Assembly (NCBI RefSeq): GCF_018398335.1
Contig: NZ_JAHBRX010000001.1
Span: 1,364,001-1,428,000 of the forward strand
Source: Chelatococcus sp. HY11
Lineage (GTDB): Bacteria > Pseudomonadota > Alphaproteobacteria > Rhizobiales > Beijerinckiaceae
Length of the DNA: 64,000 nucleotides
Direction of reading: 5' to 3'
Shown here: positions 54,601-64,000 of the stretch, piece by piece
Layout: every line of letters begins with the position of its first letter
Numbering within the stretch: position 1 is the stretch's first letter
The notes under the pieces: generated by a model
Databases searched by the model: none
Seen by the model: the letters and a program-made list of their open reading frames with translations, nothing else
What the model was told of the DNA's origin: nothing
Program-made: the position numbers and the translations under genes

Positions 54601-55143
54601 GGCTACGAGCTCTACCAGCAGATGCTGGAAGAGGCGGTCGCCCAGCTCAAGGCGGGTGTCGAGGAGGCGGAAGAGGAAGCCTGGTCGCCGACGATCACCA
54701 TCGGCACGCCGGTGATGATCCCCGACAGCTTCGTGCCGGACCTCGACGTGCGGCTCGAACTCTATCGGCGGTTGTCGACGCTCGACACCGACGCCGAGAT
54801 AGAGGGCTTCGGCGCCGAGCTCATCGACCGCTTCGGCAAGCTGCCGGAAGAAGTGGAGCAGCTTCTCAAGATCGTCTCGATCAAGGCCTTGTGCCGCCGG
54901 GCCAATGTGGAGAAGGTCGAGGCGGGGCCGAAGGGCGTCATCGTCTCGTTCCGCGACAACGCCTTCGCCAATCCCGAAGGGCTCGTCGCCTATGTCGCGG
55001 AACAAGGTTCGCTCGCCAAGGTACGGCCGGACATGCGCATCGTCTTCATCGACGATTTCGCGACACCGGCTCATCGCCTCAAGGGAACGACCGTCATCAT
55101 GCGCGATCTGGCACGGATCGCCGAGCGCAAGAAGGCGGCGTGA
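51622..55143 (+). CDS. mfd: Transcription-repair coupling factor
   Basis: Encodes 1173 residues. An N-terminal UvrB-like region (about 1-400) is followed by the RNA-polymerase-interacting domain with GDLVVHVDHGIGRFVGLQTI, then a RecG-like translocase: Walker A GFGKT (654-658), DEEQ box at 752-755, TATPIPRTLQLALTGVRELS, and motif VI in QLYQLRGRVGRAKLRAY. The C-terminal TRCF autoinhibitory domain follows. It removes RNA polymerase stalled at lesions and recruits UvrA. Start at ATG 51622; a TTG at 51601 is in frame. Zwf follows by 78 bases. Confidence 0.97.
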   Translation: MNPLQRAVDALRRGDSPLLTSVADGQDGLVIADLARALASEDKAASLVYVLRDDRRLAATEAALSFIAPELEVLSLPAWDCQPYDRVSPTAAITARRMMALARLASSRSSAEKPRLLLTTVNALLQRVPPVALMARDSLSAAPGNTVDMDALVQWLEVNGFQRTATVRDTGEYAVRGGIVDLYAPGLPEPLRLDFFGDTLESIRAFDAETQRTTHQLRSLDLVPMSEVKITTETIRRFRQGYVTAFGAATRDDTLYEAVSEGRRHPGLEHWLPLFYEGLDTLFDYVPGVPLAFDPLAEDAAGERLAQIKDYYEARRASPASGATGGAPPYKPLPPDALYLGEREWSERLKAGATLRFSPFAQPESEARLIIDAAGKTGRNFAPERADGTINIFEAAVAHIRHLQGQGRKVIVAAWSEGSRERLGSVLADHGLKKATAVGRLSVALGLPAGEVGLAVWGLEAGFEAGDLAVIGEQDILGDRLVRQTRKSRRAQDFISEVSSLSAGDLVVHVDHGIGRFVGLQTIDVAGAPHDCLELHYLGGDKLYLPVENIDLLSRYGSEDTEVALDKLGGAAWQARKAKLKQRIREMASALIKVAAARALKEAPRIVPPHGLYDEFAARFPYDETEDQQNAIDAVLEDLSSGRPMDRLVCGDVGFGKTEVALRAAFTVALSGRQVAVVVPTTLLARQHYRAFEERFQGLPIKVAQASRFVPTAELKAVKAGLADGTVDIVVGTHALLGKAIRFKELGLIIVDEEQHFGVSHKERLKDLRAEVHVLTLTATPIPRTLQLALTGVRELSLIATPPVDRLAVRTFISPFDPLSVREALLRERYRGGQSFYVCPRIDDLAEVKSFLDREVPEVKVAVAHGQMAAGQLEDVMTAFYEGKFDLLLSTTIVESGLDIPRANTLIVHRADMFGLAQLYQLRGRVGRAKLRAYALLTVPANRRLTQSAERRLKVLQSLDTLGAGFQLASHDLDIRGAGNLLGEEQSGHIKEVGYELYQQMLEEAVAQLKAGVEEAEEEAWSPTITIGTPVMIPDSFVPDLDVRLELYRRLSTLDTDAEIEGFGAELIDRFGKLPEEVEQLLKIVSIKALCRRANVEKVEAGPKGVIVSFRDNAFANPEGLVAYVAEQGSLAKVRPDMRIVFIDDFATPAHRLKGTTVIMRDLARIAERKKAA

Positions 55144-55221
55144 CCAAAGGGCATCTGCGATGCAATCTTGTGGGAACGAGCACGGCGCAGCCGCCGGAGT
55201 ATGTGAGGAGAAAATGTCCGC

Positions 55222-56700
55222 ATGGCCAGTCGCGTGATCCCGGTACCGCCATTCACACTCGTCATCTTCGGGGCGACGGGCGACCTCGCCCAGCGCAAGC
55301 TCCTGCCCGCCCTCTTCCATCGTGACCTCGCGGGACAGCTGCCCGACGACGCCGTTATCATCGGCACGTCCAGGCGCGACTTGAGTGACGCGGAATTCCA
55401 GGCCTTCGCCCGCAAGGCGATCGCCGACCACGTGCCCGCGCACGAGCTGCAGGAAGAACCCCTCGGCCGTTTCCTCCACCGCCTGTCCTATGTCAGCACG
55501 GAGGCGGGCTCTGATCGGGGCTGGGACAAACTCGGCGAGCGCCTGTCCGGCGACAGCGGCCATATCCGCGTGTTCTATCTCGCGACCGGACCGGATCTCT
55601 TCGGGCCGATCTGCGAACGCATCGGCAGCCATGGCTTCGTGGACGAGCATACCCGCGTGGTCGTGGAAAAGCCTATCGGCAAGGATCTGGCTTCGGCGCG
55701 GGCTGTCAACGACGCCGTCGGCAAAGTCTTCCCCGAGGAGAGCGTCTACCGCATCGACCATTACCTCGGTAAGGAGACGGTGCAGAACCTGATGGCGCTT
55801 CGCTTCGCCAATACGCTGTTCGAGCCGGTGTGGAACGCCGCCCATATCGATCATGTGCAGATCACGGTCGCCGAGTCGCTCGGGCTCGAGGGGCGGGCCG
55901 GCTATTACGAGACGGCCGGCGCGATGCGCGACATGGTGCAGAACCACATCCTGCAGCTTCTCTGCCTTGTGGCCATGGAGCCGCCCACTTCGATCGCCGC
56001 CGATTCCGTACGCGACGAGAAGCTCAAGGTGTTGAAGTCCCTCGTCCCCATTGATGCCACCAACGCCGCCGCTCTCACGGTGCGCGGCCAGTACCGGGCG
56101 GGCGCCTCCGCCGGCGGGGCCGTGCCGGGCTTTCTGGAGGAACTTGGCGCGCCATCGAGCCGCACCGCGACCTTTGTCGCGCTCAAGGCCGAGATCGCCA
56201 ACTGGCGCTGGGCGGGCGTGCCCTTCTATCTGCGCACCGGCAAGCGGCTGGCGGGCCGCGTGTCCGAGATCGTCGTCACCTTCCGCAAGATCCCGCATTC
56301 GATGTTCGGCAATGATGCCGGGGACATCGAGAGCAACCGGCTCGTCATCCGCCTGCAGCCCGACGAGGGCGTGAAGCTGTGGCTGATGATCAAGGATCCC
56401 GGCCCCGGCGGCATGCGCCTCCAGCACGTGCCGCTCGACATGACCTTCGCGGAAGCCTTTGGCGCGCGCAATCCGGACGCCTATGAGCGGCTGATCCTTG
56501 ATGTGGTACGCGGCAACCAGACCCTGTTCATGCGCCGCGACGAGGTGGAGGCCGCCTGGACCTGGGTCGACCCGATCATCGACGCCTGGCGCAACACGAC
56601 CGAGGGGCCGAAGCCCTACACAGCCGGCACCTGGGGCCCCTCAGCCGCCATCGCCTTGATCGAACGCGACGGCCGCACCTGGTACGAGGACGGGGTTTAA
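55222..56700 (+). CDS. zwf: Glucose-6-phosphate 1-dehydrogenase
   Basis: Encodes 492 residues. The NADP-binding start FTLVIFGATGDLAQRKLLPA and the substrate motif RIDHYLGKE (177-185) are intact; EKPIGKDLASA is also typical. It oxidises glucose 6-phosphate to 6-phosphogluconolactone, feeding the pentose phosphate and Entner-Doudoroff routes. No pgl or edd is adjacent. Immediately downstream come palindromic intergenic repeats. Confidence 0.97.
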   Translation: MASRVIPVPPFTLVIFGATGDLAQRKLLPALFHRDLAGQLPDDAVIIGTSRRDLSDAEFQAFARKAIADHVPAHELQEEPLGRFLHRLSYVSTEAGSDRGWDKLGERLSGDSGHIRVFYLATGPDLFGPICERIGSHGFVDEHTRVVVEKPIGKDLASARAVNDAVGKVFPEESVYRIDHYLGKETVQNLMALRFANTLFEPVWNAAHIDHVQITVAESLGLEGRAGYYETAGAMRDMVQNHILQLLCLVAMEPPTSIAADSVRDEKLKVLKSLVPIDATNAAALTVRGQYRAGASAGGAVPGFLEELGAPSSRTATFVALKAEIANWRWAGVPFYLRTGKRLAGRVSEIVVTFRKIPHSMFGNDAGDIESNRLVIRLQPDEGVKLWLMIKDPGPGGMRLQHVPLDMTFAEAFGARNPDAYERLILDVVRGNQTLFMRRDEVEAAWTWVDPIIDAWRNTTEGPKPYTAGTWGPSAAIALIERDGRTWYEDGV

Positions 56701-56724
56701 CTTTTTTGCCTTCGCCGAAGGCGT

Positions 56725-56923
56725 CCCCTCACCCGTGCCTGCGGCACGACCTCTCCCCGCCGGGGAGAGGTAACAAGCGCCCCATATAGGCTGCGGGGCG
56801 AATCGCTGGCGTTCCCTCTCCCGATTGGGAGAGGGACAGGGTGAGGGTCCACAACCGGCGCCGGCACGCTTCCCCTCACCCGGACGCTACGCGTCCGACC
56901 TCTCCCCGACGGGGAGAGGTGAG
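56725..56923. repeat. Three palindromic intergenic repeat elements
   Basis: Copy A (56725-56771) runs CCCCTCACCC, a variable hairpin, then CCTCTCCCCGCCGGGGAGAGG. Copy B (56814-56848) is inverted, CCCTCTCCCGATTGGGAGAGGG then CAGGGTGAGGG-like end. Copy C (56873-56923) repeats the layout of A with a different inner hairpin (GGACGC/GCGTCC). Such dispersed palindromic units are common between genes in alphaproteobacteria. Confidence 0.85.
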
Positions 56924-57000
56924 AAGCGGCGGCCGCAGCACTTCACCTCATCGGGATAGACGGGACGAGCCCGGCCATGACGGAAGGATGCTCCCCGACC

Positions 57001-57759
57001 CTATTCCTGCGCCGGCGTGAAGGTCGCCGACATGTAGTAGAGGCTGCCGGGGAAAACCTGGCGGGCGTGGGTGATCGATTCGCCACCGCGCCAGGTGCGG
57101 CGCTCGACGACGAGGCAGGCCGTCTCCGGCGATATTTCGAGCGGCTCCGCATAGGCTTCGCCGGCATTGAGCGAGCGGATGCGGTGCTCGGCCTGCGTCC
57201 AGGGCACGTGGCCGAGCAGCCATGTGCCGGGCGGCTCCTGCGCAAAGTCGACCTCGGCGGCCAGGGGCACGGCGGCGAGATTGAGGCGCCGTTCCTCGAA
57301 GGCGAAGGGCACGCCTGCCGCCACGTGGCGGCAGGTCAGGACGAGAACGTCCGTCCCTGCCTCGACGACCAGGAGTTCCCGATCCTCTCGCGTGGCGCGC
57401 CGGCGGCGGCTCGAAAGGAGCTCGTAGCGATAGCTCTGGCCGCGCCTGATGATCTCGGCCTTGATATCGGGGATTTCCAGCACGGCTGACTGGACTTGCG
57501 GCCGTGCCACGAAGGACCCGGCGCGCCGCCGCCGCTCGATCAGGCCGATTTCCGCCAGCCGCGACATCACCTTGTTCACGGTCATGCGCGAGCAGCCATA
57601 TTCCTGCATCAGCTCATGTTCGAAAGGGATGCGGTAGCCCGGCGGCCAGACGCCTGACACGATGTTGCCCTCGATATCGGCCCTGATCCGCTGGTGAATG
57701 GAGTCGGGCTGCCCGCGCTTCAGCGGCGTAGTGACATCAGGAGCGGCACCGTCATTCAT
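57001..57759 (-). CDS. hutC: Histidine-utilisation repressor HutC
   Basis: Encodes 252 residues. GntR winged helix: SIHQRIRADIEGNIVSGVWP, FEHELMQEYGCSRMTVNKVM SRLAEIGLIERRRRAGSFVA. The UTRA effector domain follows (about 85-250), including ELLVVEAGTDVLVLTCRHVA and LGHVPWTQAEHRIRSLNA, the HutC-type block. It should release DNA on binding urocanate. It overlaps the hutF start-side gene end by four bases (ATGA at 57756-57759) and so is translated with hutF. Confidence 0.94.
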   Translation of the reverse strand: MNDGAAPDVTTPLKRGQPDSIHQRIRADIEGNIVSGVWPPGYRIPFEHELMQEYGCSRMTVNKVMSRLAEIGLIERRRRAGSFVARPQVQSAVLEIPDIKAEIIRRGQSYRYELLSSRRRRATREDRELLVVEAGTDVLVLTCRHVAAGVPFAFEERRLNLAAVPLAAEVDFAQEPPGTWLLGHVPWTQAEHRIRSLNAGEAYAEPLEISPETACLVVERRTWRGGESITHARQVFPGSLYYMSATFTPAQE

Positions 57760-59126
57760 TCAGCCAGCACCTTGGCGAGCGTCGCCTGGTAGCGCGCCGC
57801 GATGGCATCACGCGCCATATGGCGCCCAGCCTTGACTACCGGCCGACCATGGCGCCAGACGCAGTCCACAATGGGACGGCGCGCGGCAAAGATCCAGCTG
57901 TCGATGAAACGGTCCTCACGCTGCCCGTCCGCGAAGGCTGACGCCTCGAGGGAGACGATGTCGGCCGGCGCCCCGACCGCGAGATCCGCCTGCGCCACGC
58001 CGAGCGCCCGCGCGCCCCCCCGGCGTGCCGCGTTGAACAGGCTCGCCCCGGTCGATCGGTTAGCACCGGCCGCCATCACATTGCGGCTGCGCAGCGCCAG
58101 TCGCTGGCTGTATTCGAGCATGGCGAGCTCCCCGGGCACATCGATCAGAATGTTGGAATCAGTGCCGACACCATAATAACCGCCCGCGCCGACAAAACGA
58201 TCGGCCGGAAAAATTCCGTCGCCCAGATTGGCCTCGGTCAAGGGACAGAGCCCTGCGGTCGCGCCGCTCGCGGCGAGCGCCATCGTCTCGACCTCGGTCA
58301 TATGGGTGGCGTGGATCAGGCACCAGCGCCGGTCGATCGGCGCGCCGTTCGCGGCCATCGCCTCGATCAGCCATTCCACCGGCCGCTTGCCGCTGAAGGC
58401 GACGCTGTCCTCGACCTCCTTCACCTGCTCGGCAACGTGGATGTGGAGCGGCCCTTCCGGCGCGAGCTGCAGGACCTCCACCAGTTCGTCCGCCGTGACG
58501 GCTCGAAGGCTGTGGGGGGCCAGACCCATGTTGGCGGCGGGCAGATCCTTGATGCTCGCCCGCGCGCGCTCCATCAACAGTCCGAATTGATCGAGCGAAT
58601 TGATGAAGCGGCGCTGGCCCTCCGTCGGCGCCTGCCCGCCGAAACCGGCATGGGCATAGAACACGGGCAGCAAGGTCAGACCGATGCCGGTGGCTTCGGC
58701 GGCGGCGGCGATCCGCGCGCTCAGCTCGCCGATATCGGCATAAGCCGCGCCGTCACAGCCGTGGTGCAGATAGTGGAATTCGCCGACGCGGGTGAAGCCC
58801 GCCTCCAGCATCTCGGCATAGGCGAGCGCCGCGATGGCCTCCACGTCCTCGGGCGTCAGCCGGTCGAGGAAGCGGTACATCACCTGCCGCCAGCTCCAGA
58901 AGCTGTCGCGACTGTCGCCGCGCACCTCGGCAAGACCCGCCATGCCGCGCTGGAAGGCGTGGCTGTGGAGGTTCGGCATGCCGGGCAAGCCGATGGCATG
59001 GCGCTCATCACCGGGCTCGGCGAAGACGCCCTTCTCCAGCGCGGCGATCTGACCGGCCTCGATATGGAGGCGAACGCCGTCCTGCCAGCCGTCCGCCGTC
59101 AGGGCCGATTGAAACCACAGAACCAT
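57756..59126 (-). CDS. hutF: Formimidoylglutamate deiminase HutF
   Basis: Encodes 456 residues of an amidohydrolase. Metal site begins [16 protein letters not shown] (about 48-63), then [16 protein letters not shown] and [39 protein letters not shown] and [20 protein letters not shown] are HutF-type blocks. It converts N-formimidoyl-glutamate to N-formylglutamate and ammonia, which HutG then cleaves. Divergent from hutI, with hutC downstream. Confidence 0.95.
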   Translation of the reverse strand: MVLWFQSALTADGWQDGVRLHIEAGQIAALEKGVFAEPGDERHAIGLPGMPNLHSHAFQRGMAGLAEVRGDSRDSFWSWRQVMYRFLDRLTPEDVEAIAALAYAEMLEAGFTRVGEFHYLHHGCDGAAYADIGELSARIAAAAEATGIGLTLLPVFYAHAGFGGQAPTEGQRRFINSLDQFGLLMERARASIKDLPAANMGLAPHSLRAVTADELVEVLQLAPEGPLHIHVAEQVKEVEDSVAFSGKRPVEWLIEAMAANGAPIDRRWCLIHATHMTEVETMALAASGATAGLCPLTEANLGDGIFPADRFVGAGGYYGVGTDSNILIDVPGELAMLEYSQRLALRSRNVMAAGANRSTGASLFNAARRGGARALGVAQADLAVGAPADIVSLEASAFADGQREDRFIDSWIFAARRPIVDCVWRHGRPVVKAGRHMARDAIAARYQATLAKVLAE

Positions 59127-59163
59127 GTCACTCTCCCATCGACTGCGCTTGACAGCATCTTAT

Positions 59164-59192
59164 ATGTCTATACAAAGAATATGTATAGGCAT
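59164..59192. promoter_or_regulatory. HutC operator in the divergent hut promoter
   Basis: ATGTCTATACA (59164-59174) and TGTATAGGCAT (59182-59192) are inverted repeats matching at 10 of 11 positions with a 7-base spacer, between the divergent hutF and hutI starts. The T-A-T-A-C-A type core suits a GntR/HutC dimer. Confidence 0.7.
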
Positions 59193-59232
59193 TATAGCCC
59201 AACTTCCGCCAGACCAGCAGAGGGTGAAAACC

Positions 59233-60480
59233 ATGGCAGGCGAAACAACGGCCAATGACGCAACTCGCGCCATATCCCAGACGGCCCCCCGCATCTGGCT
59301 GAACGCGCGCATCGCAACAATGGCTCCCGACCGCGAGGGTCTCGGCATCATCGAGGGCGCGGCGATCGCTGCCGAGGGCGGGCGGATCGTCCATGTCGGC
59401 GATGCCGCTGATCTGCCGGCGCTTCCCGACGCGGAGCGCATCGACTGCGAAGGCCGCTGGATCACGCCGGGCTTGATCGATTGCCACACCCATCTCGTTT
59501 TCGGCGGCGACCGCAGCCATGAGTTCGAGCTGCGCCTTGCCGGCGTGAGCTACGAGGAAATCTCGCGGGCGGGCGGTGGCATCAACTCCACCGTGACGGC
59601 GACCCGAACCGCGAGTGAGGACGCTCTGGTGACCGCGAGCCTCGCGCGGCTCGACCGGCTGATGGCGGATGGCGTCACGACCGTGGAGGTCAAATCCGGC
59701 TATGGCCTCTCGGCGGACGCGGAGCTGAAGCAGCTGCGGGCCGCGCGCCGTCTCGGCGGCTTGCGGCACGCTAACATCGTGACGACATTCCTTGGCGCGC
59801 ATGCGCTTCCGCGCGAGTTTGACGACAAGGACCGCTTCATCAATGTGCTGGTCCAGGACATCCTCCCGCGCGTCGCTGATGAGAAGCTGGCGGACGCGGT
59901 GGACGCCTTCTGCGAGGGCATCGCCTTCTCGCCCGCCCAGTGCGAGCGCTTCTTCAAGGCGGCCGCAGCGCTCGGCCTGCCTGTAAAGATCCACGCCGAC
60001 CAATTGTCGGATCTCGGCGGCGCAGCGCTTGCCGCGCGCCTCGGTGCGCTGTCCGCCGATCATCTCGAATATACGAGCGACGAGGGTGCGGCCGCCATGG
60101 CGGCCGCAGGCACGGTCGCGGTCATCCTGCCCGGCGCCTTTTACTTCCTTCGGGAAACGCACAAGCCGCCGATCGATTCTTTCCGCCGGCACGGCACGCC
60201 GATGGCCGTCGCGACCGACTGCAATCCCGGCACCTCACCGCTGACCTCGTTGCTGCTCGCCATGAACATGGCCGCGACCCTGATGCGCATGACCGTCGAC
60301 GAATGCCTGCTCGGCGTGACGCGCGAGGCCGCGCGCGCCCTCGGCCGGCTCGACCGCGTCGGCACCATCGAGGTCGGCAAGCAGTGCGATCTCGCCATCT
60401 GGGACATCGAGCGTCCCGCAGAACTCGTTTATCGCATGGGGTTCAGCCCACTCCATGCGCGCGTATGGAGAGCACAATGA
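59233..60480 (+). CDS. hutI: Imidazolonepropionase
   Basis: Encodes 415 residues. Amidohydrolase fold: [20 protein letters not shown] (metal), [60 protein letters not shown], and [20 protein letters not shown]. It hydrolyses imidazolone propionate to N-formimidoyl-glutamate. The ATG at 59233 is preceded by GAGGGTGAAA; an upstream in-frame extension crosses the operator and is not plausible. The stop overlaps the hutH start as ATGA. Confidence 0.96.
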   Translation: MAGETTANDATRAISQTAPRIWLNARIATMAPDREGLGIIEGAAIAAEGGRIVHVGDAADLPALPDAERIDCEGRWITPGLIDCHTHLVFGGDRSHEFELRLAGVSYEEISRAGGGINSTVTATRTASEDALVTASLARLDRLMADGVTTVEVKSGYGLSADAELKQLRAARRLGGLRHANIVTTFLGAHALPREFDDKDRFINVLVQDILPRVADEKLADAVDAFCEGIAFSPAQCERFFKAAAALGLPVKIHADQLSDLGGAALAARLGALSADHLEYTSDEGAAAMAAAGTVAVILPGAFYFLRETHKPPIDSFRRHGTPMAVATDCNPGTSPLTSLLLAMNMAATLMRMTVDECLLGVTREAARALGRLDRVGTIEVGKQCDLAIWDIERPAELVYRMGFSPLHARVWRAQ

Positions 60481-62009
60481 CTGCGATTACTCTTGAGCCC
60501 GGCCGGATCCCGCTGGACGCCTGGCGCGCCATCTATCGCGGCGCGCGCGTTGCGCTCGACCCGGGCGTGCGCCCCGCCATCGCCCGTTCCGCCGAGGCCG
60601 TTGCCACCATCGTCGCCAAGGGCGAGCCGATCTACGGCATCAATACCGGCTTCGGGAAGCTCGCCTCGATCCAGATCGGCCTCGACGAACTGGAGACCTT
60701 GCAGCGCAACATCGTGCTCTCCCACGCCGCCGGCGTCGGCGAGCCGATGCCGGTGCCCGTCGCGCGGCTGATGATGGCGCTGAAGCTCGCAAGCCTGGCG
60801 CGCGGCGCCTCCGGCGTGAAGCTGGAGACCATCGACCTGCTGCTCGCCTTCCTCGACAAGGGCATCACCCCGGTCGTGCCGGCGCAGGGCTCGGTCGGCG
60901 CCTCGGGCGACCTCGCCCCCCTCGCCCATATGACGACGGTCATGATCGGCGTCGGCGAGGCCTTTGTCGACGGCGTGCGGATGCCGGCCACCAAGGCGCT
61001 GGAACAGGCTGGCCTCAAGCCGCTGACGCTCGGCGCCAAGGAAGGGCTCGCCCTTCTCAACGGCACCCAGTTCTCGACCGCCAACGCGCTTGCCGGCCTC
61101 TTTGAGGCCGAGCGCCTGTTCCAGACGGCGCTGATCACCGGAGCCCTGTCGACCGACGCGGCCCGTGGCTCGGATGCCCCCTTCGATCGGCGCATCCATG
61201 ACCTGCGTGGCCACGCCGGCCAGCGCGAGGTGGGTGCCGTTCTGCTCTCCCTGATGGAGGGGAGCGCCATCCGTCAGTCGCACCTCACAGGCGATGACCG
61301 GGTGCAGGACCCCTATTGCCTGCGCTGCCAGCCTCAGGTGATGGGCGCATGCCTCGACCTCCTGCGCCAGGCCGCCACCACGCTGACCATCGAGGCGAAC
61401 GGCGTCTCGGACAATCCGCTCGTCTTCGCCGAGGACGGCGAGGTGATCTCCGGCGGCAACTTCCACGCCGAGCCCGTGGCCTTCGCGGCGGACATGATCG
61501 CCATGGCCATCTGCGAGATCGGTTCCTTGTCGGAGCGTCGCATCACGCTCCTGACCGACCCCGCGCTGTCGCGCCTGCCGGCCTTCCTCACGCCAAAGCC
61601 CGGCCTCAACTCCGGCTTCATGATCCCGCAGGTGACGGCGGCCGCCCTCGTCTCCGAGAACAAGCAGAGCGCCTTCCCGGCGAGCGTCGATTCCATCCCG
61701 ACATCGGCCAACCAGGAAGACCATGTTTCCATGGCGGCCCATGGGGCGCGCCGCCTCATCCGCATGGCCGAGAACCTCACGGGCGTGCTCGGCATCGAGC
61801 TGCTGGCGGCCGCCCAGGGCTGCGACTTTCATAAGCCGCTCGCCTCGAGCGCGGCCCTCGAAGCCGTGCGCGCGCGGCTGCGCCGTGACGTGCCGACGCT
61901 CGAAGACGACCGCTATTTCCACCCGGACATGGCAGCGGCCAACGCGCTCATCACCGCCGGCGAGGTCATCAAGGCGGCCAATCACACCCTGCCCGGCCTG
62001 GAGGGCTGA
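60477..62009 (+). CDS. hutH: Histidine ammonia-lyase
   Basis: Encodes 510 residues. The ASG triad that cyclises to the MIO cofactor is at 142-144 within [15 protein letters not shown], exactly the usual position. [15 protein letters not shown], the substrate loop, and [16 protein letters not shown] are also intact. It deaminates histidine to urocanate. GGAGAG precedes the ATG. Four-base overlap with hutI; two bases separate it from hutG. Confidence 0.98.
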   Translation: MTAITLEPGRIPLDAWRAIYRGARVALDPGVRPAIARSAEAVATIVAKGEPIYGINTGFGKLASIQIGLDELETLQRNIVLSHAAGVGEPMPVPVARLMMALKLASLARGASGVKLETIDLLLAFLDKGITPVVPAQGSVGASGDLAPLAHMTTVMIGVGEAFVDGVRMPATKALEQAGLKPLTLGAKEGLALLNGTQFSTANALAGLFEAERLFQTALITGALSTDAARGSDAPFDRRIHDLRGHAGQREVGAVLLSLMEGSAIRQSHLTGDDRVQDPYCLRCQPQVMGACLDLLRQAATTLTIEANGVSDNPLVFAEDGEVISGGNFHAEPVAFAADMIAMAICEIGSLSERRITLLTDPALSRLPAFLTPKPGLNSGFMIPQVTAAALVSENKQSAFPASVDSIPTSANQEDHVSMAAHGARRLIRMAENLTGVLGIELLAAAQGCDFHKPLASSAALEAVRARLRRDVPTLEDDRYFHPDMAAANALITAGEVIKAANHTLPGLEG

Positions 62010-62011
62010 GC

Positions 62012-62836
62012 ATGGCGGAGACCTCACCCCCCTGGCTCAGCATAAGGCGGGGCAACGCTCCGCTTATCGTCAGCCTGCCTCATACAGGCACGGAAATACC
62101 GGCCGAGATCGAGAGCAAGCTTGTTTCGCCGTGGCTCGCCCGCAAGGATGCCGACTGGTGGATCGACAAGCTCTATGACTTCGCCGTCGATCTCGACGCA
62201 ACGATCATCCACACGGCGATCTCGCGCACGGTGATCGACGTCAACCGCGACCCGAGCGGCGCGTCACTCTATCCCGGGCAGGCGACGACCGAGCTCTGCC
62301 CGACGACGAGCTTCGACGGCGAGCCGCTGTACAAGGCCGGCGCCGCGCCTTCCGAGGCTGATGTCGCCGCACGCCGCGCGGCTTATTTCGAGCCCTATCA
62401 CGCGGCTCTCGCCGCGGAGCTCCAGCGTCTGCGCGCGGCCCACCCCAAGGTCGTGCTCTATGATTGCCACTCGATCCGCTCGACCATTCCCCGGCTGTTC
62501 GATGGCGAGCTGCCGCAGTTCAACATCGGTACCAACAGCGGCAAGAGCTGCGCCCCAGCACTCGAGAAGCTCGTTGCCGAGGCCTGCGCAGCATCTGGCC
62601 AGACCAGCGTCCTCAACGGACGCTTCAAGGGCGGCTGGATCACGCGTCATCACAGTCGGCCAGAGGCTGGAATTCACGCCGTCCAGATGGAGCTCGGCTG
62701 CCGGGGTTACATGCACGAGCCCGCCGCCGTGGACGAGGCCAACTGGCCCTCTCCTTACGACCCCGCCTATGCGGCGCCCATGCGCGCCTTCCTCAACCCA
62801 TTGCTGACATCCGTACTCGCCTTCGCGCGTTCGTGA
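62012..62836 (+). CDS. hutG: N-formylglutamate deformylase HutG
   Basis: Encodes 274 residues of the FGase family. [20 protein letters not shown] at the start, [45 protein letters not shown] and [20 protein letters not shown] carry the conserved His/Asp residues expected to bind zinc. It cleaves N-formylglutamate to formate and glutamate after HutF, so the five-step pathway II is complete in this cluster. Confidence 0.95.
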   Translation: MAETSPPWLSIRRGNAPLIVSLPHTGTEIPAEIESKLVSPWLARKDADWWIDKLYDFAVDLDATIIHTAISRTVIDVNRDPSGASLYPGQATTELCPTTSFDGEPLYKAGAAPSEADVAARRAAYFEPYHAALAAELQRLRAAHPKVVLYDCHSIRSTIPRLFDGELPQFNIGTNSGKSCAPALEKLVAEACAASGQTSVLNGRFKGGWITRHHSRPEAGIHAVQMELGCRGYMHEPAAVDEANWPSPYDPAYAAPMRAFLNPLLTSVLAFARS

Positions 62837-62849
62837 GAGGACCGCTCCC

Positions 62850-64000
62850 ATGACGACACAGACCCGCATCGACAATGCCCGCGTGATCCGCGCCCCGCGC
62901 GGCCCCGAGATCAGCGCCAAGAGCTGGCTGACCGAGGCCCCTTTGCGCATGCTGATGAACAACCTCGATCCCGATGTCGCCGAGAAGCCGCAGGAGCTCG
63001 TCGTCTATGGCGGCATCGGCCGCGCCGCGCGCGACTGGGAGAGCTTCGACCGCATCGTCGCCGCGCTGCGCCGGCTCGAGGACGACCAGACCCTGCTTGT
63101 CCAGTCCGGCAAACCGGTCGGCGTGTTCCGCACTCACAAGGATGCGCCGCGCGTCCTCATCGCCAACTCCAACCTCGTGCCGCACTGGGCGAACTGGGAC
63201 CATTTCAACGAGCTCGACAAGAAGGGCCTGGCCATGTACGGCCAGATGACCGCGGGCTCCTGGATCTATATCGGTGCCCAAGGGATCGTGCAGGGCACCT
63301 ACGAGACCTTCGTCGAGATGGGCCGCCAGCATTTCGGTGGCGACCTCTCCGGCAAGTGGATCCTGACCGCCGGTCTCGGCGGCATGGGTGGCGCGCAGCC
63401 GCTTGCCGCGACCATGGCCGGCGCCTCGTGCCTCGCCATTGAATGCCAGCCGAGCCGCATCGATTTCCGCCTGCGCACGGGCTATGTTGACGTGAAGGCC
63501 GATACGCTGGACGAAGCTCTGGCGATCATCGAGAAGTCCTGCGCGGACAAGAAGCCAATCTCGGTGGCCCTCCTCGGCAATGCGGCCGAAATCCTGCCCG
63601 AGATGGTCAAGCGCGGCATCAAGCCCGACGCGGTCACCGACCAAACGTCCGCCCATGACCCGGTCAACGGCTATCTCCCGGCCGGCTGGACGCTGGCCGA
63701 GTGGGAAGAGCGCCGCCAGTCCGACCCCAAGGGCGTCGCCAAAGCCGCCAAGGCCTCAATGGCCGTGCATGTGAAGGCGATGCTCGACTTTTTCCACGCC
63801 GGCATCCCGACCGTCGACTACGGCAACAACATCCGCCAGATGGCGCTGGAGGAAGGCGTCGCGAACGCGTTCGACTTCCCCGGCTTCGTGCCGGCCTATA
63901 TCCGGCCGCTGTTCTGCCGCGGCATCGGTCCCTTCCGCTGGGCGGCTCTCTCGGGCGATCCCGAGGATATCGCCCGGACGGACGCCAAGGTGAAGGAGCT
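62850..64000 (+). CDS. hutU: Urocanate hydratase (truncated by window edge)
   Basis: The first 383 codons are present; the gene leaves the window at the right edge (the full protein is about 555 residues). ATG 62850 lies 13 bases after the hutG stop. It starts [20 protein letters not shown] and has the NAD-binding loop [18 protein letters not shown] beginning at about Gly175. [17 protein letters not shown] is a UrocD hallmark. It uses NAD+ as an electrophilic cofactor to hydrate urocanate. Confidence 0.97.
   Translation, partial: MTTQTRIDNARVIRAPRGPEISAKSWLTEAPLRMLMNNLDPDVAEKPQELVVYGGIGRAARDWESFDRIVAALRRLEDDQTLLVQSGKPVGVFRTHKDAPRVLIANSNLVPHWANWDHFNELDKKGLAMYGQMTAGSWIYIGAQGIVQGTYETFVEMGRQHFGGDLSGKWILTAGLGGMGGAQPLAATMAGASCLAIECQPSRIDFRLRTGYVDVKADTLDEALAIIEKSCADKKPISVALLGNAAEILPEMVKRGIKPDAVTDQTSAHDPVNGYLPAGWTLAEWEERRQSDPKGVAKAAKASMAVHVKAMLDFFHAGIPTVDYGNNIRQMALEEGVANAFDFPGFVPAYIRPLFCRGIGPFRWAALSGDPEDIARTDAKVKE

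Noticed and set aside
54307-56427. Minus-strand open frame of about 706 codons opposite mfd/zwf
   Set aside because: Shadow of two strongly supported genes; no start signal or domain.
59940-60476. N-terminal extension of HutH by about 179 residues
   Set aside because: It overlaps hutI in another frame; HutH begins at 60477, placing the ASG triad at the standard positions 142-144.

Overview
The window is high-GC DNA from an alphaproteobacterium, most probably of the order Hyphomicrobiales (Rhizobiales). The evidence is gene content: a short alpha-type prolyl-tRNA synthetase next to LolD and a single LolC/E-type permease, a double cold-shock-domain protein followed by a DUF192 gene, an Omp25/31-type barrel protein, an AapJ-type binding protein, and a hut locus using the two-step HutF/HutG route. 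The genus cannot be fixed from the sequence alone. Nothing looks like a prophage, plasmid or CRISPR array; the only mobile-element trace is a short IS3-like scrap near 24.3 kb.

The most interesting region is 5.8-11.5 kb, an RNA-repair locus. A divergent sigma-54 activator, RtcR (CARF plus AAA+ domains), faces a near-consensus -24/-12 promoter that drives a Ro60/TROVE protein (rsr), an 800-base non-coding stretch, and an RtcB RNA ligase. The non-coding stretch holds five consecutive Y RNA-like units. Each is closed by an 8-9 bp perfect helix carrying the bacterial Ro-binding signature (GACGAATG or GGCGAATG, opposite CTTGTC or a close variant). Inside four of them is a circularly permuted tRNA-like module: T arm and acceptor 3' strand come first, acceptor 5' strand and D arm after. 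Unit 4 appears to be permuted at a different point, in the D loop, and keeps an anticodon-like arm. No RtcA cyclase is present.

Layout of the rest. 0.3-5.6 kb: lipoprotein, L,D-transpeptidase, AapJ-like binding protein, BenE-type transporter with a divergent GntR regulator, and a GNAT. 11.5-29.7 kb is an accessory stretch of small regulator/target pairs (DUF899/DUF2182, ArsR/SRPBCC, LysR/PACE efflux, MarR/VOC, TetR/RidA, LysR/LLM/MFS), several with a visible inverted-repeat operator. It also has housekeeping sodB, ybaK and a solitary clpP, plus decaying genes: a frameshifted Nudix hydrolase, a gutted short-chain dehydrogenase and the transposase scrap. 30.0-40.0 kb: guaA, guaB, an RsmB-like methyltransferase, rlmE and ppx. 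40.3-50.2 kb: outer-membrane protein, small membrane and secreted proteins, lolD-lolC/E-proS, DUF192, double cold-shock protein and KDPG aldolase. 50.4-56.7 kb: an acyltransferase-like membrane protein, mfd and zwf, followed by palindromic intergenic repeats. 57.0-64.0 kb: a hut cluster, hutC-hutF divergent from hutI-hutH-hutG-hutU, with an inverted-repeat operator between them; hutU runs off the right edge.

Start codons were moved from the longest open frame wherever a ribosome-binding site, a short overlap with the neighbour, or family alignment from memory favoured another start. Family assignments come from recognition of motifs in the translated sequence, not from database searches.
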